Shown here one piece after another: positions 62,335-64,000 of a DNA stretch of 64,000 nucleotides (within the stretch, counting starts at the first letter, position 1; every line of letters starts with the position of its first letter). The position numbers and the translations under genes are program-made. Source of the DNA: CAYMRL01 sp964398985 (lineage in GTDB: Bacteria > Deinococcota > Deinococci > Deinococcales > Trueperaceae); NCBI GenBank assembly GCA_964398985.1, contig CAYNOS010000007.1, forward strand, positions 14,591 through 78,590, in the 5' to 3' direction. The notes beneath the pieces were generated by a model. It made no database searches. It worked only from the letters and a program-made list of their open reading frames with translations, and had not been told where the DNA came from.

Positions 62335-63165
62335 GTGAAGCGGCGCAAGCCCAACAAGGTAGGCAGGCCCGATGCTCCCGGCAAGCCCGGAGCCCCCGGC
62401 AAGGGCGGCAAGCGCGGCCGCTCGAGTTGGGAGCAGGTCGCCGGCTGGTACGACGCCACCGTGGGCCTGCGAGGCAGCCCTCACCACCGCAAGGCCGCCA
62501 TCCCCAGCGTGATGGAACTGCTGGCTCCGCGCCCTGGCGAGCTGGTCGTCGACGTCGGCTGCGGCCAAGGGGTGCTGGCGCACCACGTGCTCAAGGCCGG
62601 AGCCAGGTACCTGGGCGTCGACGCCAGCGCGGCGATGATCGCCCTCGCCCGCAAGCGGCGCGAAGGCGTGGCGTTCGAGGTCGGCGACGCCCGCGACCTG
62701 CTGGGCACGACCTCGCTGAAGCCGGGCTCGTGCGGCGCCGCGGTGTTCATGCTGAGCTTGCAGGACATGGACCCGTTGCCGGCGGTGATCGCTTCTGCCG
62801 CCTCGGTGCTCGAGGACGGCGGCAGGCTGGTGCTGTTCATGGTGCACCCGGCCTTCCGGCCCCCGCGGGCCAGCGGCTGGGGCTTCGATCCGCAGCGGAA
62901 ACTGGCGTACCGCCGCGTCGAGCGCTACCTGACGCCGGCGGCGGTGCCGATGAAGGAGTACGCGGAGGTCACGGCCGCCAGGCGCGGTGCCACCATCAGC
63001 TTCCACCGACCTCTGAAGGATTACTTCGCTGCGCTCGCCGGCGCGGGTCTCGTGGTGGACGCTCTCGACGAGCTGGCCGACCCGGTCGCCGCCGACGATC
63101 AGCCTGGCAGCAGCGAGATCCCGCTGTTCCTGGCGCTGAGGGCCGTCAAGTCCAACTTGGGTTGA
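62335..63165 (+). CDS. SAM-dependent methyltransferase with a basic Gly/Pro-rich N-terminal tail
   Basis: A 276-residue class I methyltransferase. VVDVGCGQGVLAHHVL (residues 71-86) is the SAM loop and LGVDASAAMIALARKR the next strand; SLQDMDPLPAVIASAASVLEDGG is typical of ubiE/Methyltransf_11 proteins. The first 30 residues are unusual: basic and rich in GKPGAPGKGGKRG triplets, likely disordered. GTG at 62335 with GAGG upstream is chosen. It follows the glucan-synthase gene by 37 bases. Substrate unknown. Confidence 0.87.
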   Translation: MKRRKPNKVGRPDAPGKPGAPGKGGKRGRSSWEQVAGWYDATVGLRGSPHHRKAAIPSVMELLAPRPGELVVDVGCGQGVLAHHVLKAGARYLGVDASAAMIALARKRREGVAFEVGDARDLLGTTSLKPGSCGAAVFMLSLQDMDPLPAVIASAASVLEDGGRLVLFMVHPAFRPPRASGWGFDPQRKLAYRRVERYLTPAAVPMKEYAEVTAARRGATISFHRPLKDYFAALAGAGLVVDALDELADPVAADDQPGSSEIPLFLALRAVKSNLG

Positions 63166-63174
63166 GGCTCTGAG

Positions 63175-63411
63175 CTACATCCCCGACAGCTTGTAGTTCT
63201 TCTCGATGAAGCTCGCCCATTCGCTGGGCACATCGATCTCCGGGAAGATCGCGTCGACGGGACACGCCGGCACGCACGCCCCGCAATCGATGCACTCCTC
63301 GGGATGGATGTAGAACTGGTCGTCAGCCTCGTAGATGCACTCGACGGGGCACACATCGACGCAGGACGCGTCTTTGGTCCCGATGCAGGGTTCGGTGATG
63401 ATGTACGCCAT
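63175..63411 (-). CDS. 7Fe ferredoxin, Thermus type
   Basis: A 78-residue ferredoxin. C9-x7-C17-x3-C21-P with C50 gives a [3Fe-4S] site, and C21, C40, C43 and C46 (ECIDCGACVPAC) a [4Fe-4S] cluster, as in the Thermus seven-iron ferredoxin; the tail DVPSEWASFIEKNYKLSGM also matches that group. It carries electrons in the cytoplasm. The ATG has GGGAGGAAC upstream. Convergent with the methyltransferase. Confidence 0.97.
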   Translation of the reverse strand: MAYIITEPCIGTKDASCVDVCPVECIYEADDQFYIHPEECIDCGACVPACPVDAIFPEIDVPSEWASFIEKNYKLSGM

Positions 63412-63716
63412 CCGGCCGTTCCTCCCAGGCGCCTGGCAACGCAGTCGCCTCGTTCGACTTGCCTAAGGTTACCTGCTCGGCTTCGACCGGTGGTGGACAA
63501 AAGTACTAAGCGACAACAAGAGAACAACCCCGGCTGCCTCTTCCTGCTCAGTCGGTGCCGCGGCCGCGTCTTGCGATGTTGACCTGCTGCGGGCGGTTAC
63601 TCGGTCGAGCCTCTAGTGGCGAACTAGGGTTGCCCTCGGTAGAAGTGGTCCGTTATCTCTATAACCTAGACCTCCTTCACCTGCCATGTTAGGCCGAACC
63701 GCGTAACGAAAGTAGG
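63412..63716. other. 305-base noncoding gap upstream of the ferredoxin
   Basis: No open frame of note. It is less GC-rich than the surroundings in places (CTCTATAACCTAG) and holds GTTAT-CTCT-ATAAC, a perfect inverted repeat, at 63652-63665. The minus strand reads TTGTTGTCGCTTAGTACTTT near 63500-63530, a possible promoter for the ferredoxin. No tRNA or known riboswitch is recognisable. Confidence 0.5.
63652..63665. repeat. AT-rich inverted repeat GTTAT-N4-ATAAC
   Basis: A perfect 5-bp-arm palindrome with a 4-base spacer in an otherwise GC-rich sequence. It could be a regulator site or the core of a promoter; no partner is known. Confidence 0.35.
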
Positions 63717-63748
63717 GCCACGGGTCCTATTCGAGAAGGACCCGTGGC
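63717..63748 (-). terminator. Terminator after the membrane pyrophosphatase gene
   Basis: GCCACGGGTCCT and its complement form a perfect 12-bp stem with an 8-base loop. Read on the minus strand it is followed by CCTACTTTCG and lies 43 bases after the pyrophosphatase stop codon. Confidence 0.75.
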
Positions 63749-63791
63749 GGTATCATTCAAGATTGGGGCTCCAGACGGCCCCATCCCGGCC

Positions 63792-64000
<209 letters not shown>

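Overview
The window is a densely coded, high-GC (visibly about two thirds G+C) bacterial chromosome segment with no tRNA, rRNA, insertion sequence, phage gene or CRISPR array that I can see. It most likely comes from Deinococcota, perhaps a Truepera-like lineage. The Thermus-type 7Fe ferredoxin at 63.2-63.4 kb supports this. So do at least eight genes whose start codon lies 6-7 bases behind a TANNNT box, the leaderless-promoter layout known from Deinococcus. The taxon is inference, not proof.

Layout, left half. 0-4.3 kb: 3' part of uvrC, a GNAT acetyltransferase, a MoxR ATPase, a DUF58 protein and a small Ser/Thr kinase. 4.3-9 kb: two nucleoside-type ABC permeases (the first unusually long) and malQ. 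9-11 kb: a NatAB-type ABC-2 exporter on the minus strand. 11-16.5 kb: a degenerate FMN hydroxyacid-dehydrogenase homologue, ruvA, ald, truB, a 30-bp palindromic tandem repeat, and a TPR/CPBP-like membrane protein. 16.6-21.5 kb: a small unknown protein, a response regulator with its histidine kinase, dcd, and a secreted alpha/beta hydrolase. 21.5-29.2 kb: a TakP-like TRAP binding protein facing its DctM/DctQ permeases, then mltG, ruvX and alaS upstream on the minus strand.

Right half. 29.2-31.7 kb: an MFS carrier and a membrane protein with an RHAHSH motif. 31.7-35 kb: phnDCEE-type phosphonate/phosphite ABC operon. 35-37 kb: a racemase and a D-cysteine-desulfhydrase-like enzyme. 37-40.4 kb: deoC followed by a two-domain (ALDH16-like) aldehyde dehydrogenase. 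40.6-44.4 kb: a cupredoxin, then kbl, a Ca2+/Na+ antiporter and tdh. 44.4-52.2 kb: an eight-gene overlapping operon in which TetR, a KASIII-like enzyme and an acyl-CoA ligase are translationally coupled to a complete Liv-type ABC importer. 52.5-62.3 kb: a double-Usp stress protein overlapping a 2,864-residue cyclic beta-glucan-synthase-like giant (GT84 plus GH94). 62.3-64 kb: a methyltransferase, the ferredoxin, a noncoding gap, and the 3' end of a membrane pyrophosphatase gene.

How the genes work together. Most of the segment is housekeeping plus nutrient uptake. Four importer sets are present (nucleoside-type, TRAP alpha-keto acid-type, phosphonate-type, Liv-type), together with catabolism of deoxyribose phosphate, threonine, alanine and probably D-amino acids. 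The least explained parts are the TetR/KASIII/ligase/Liv operon, the Usp-glucan-synthase pair, and several proteins with altered catalytic residues. These are a kinase with DFD, an FMN enzyme with His replaced by Gln, and a KASIII with Asn replaced by His.
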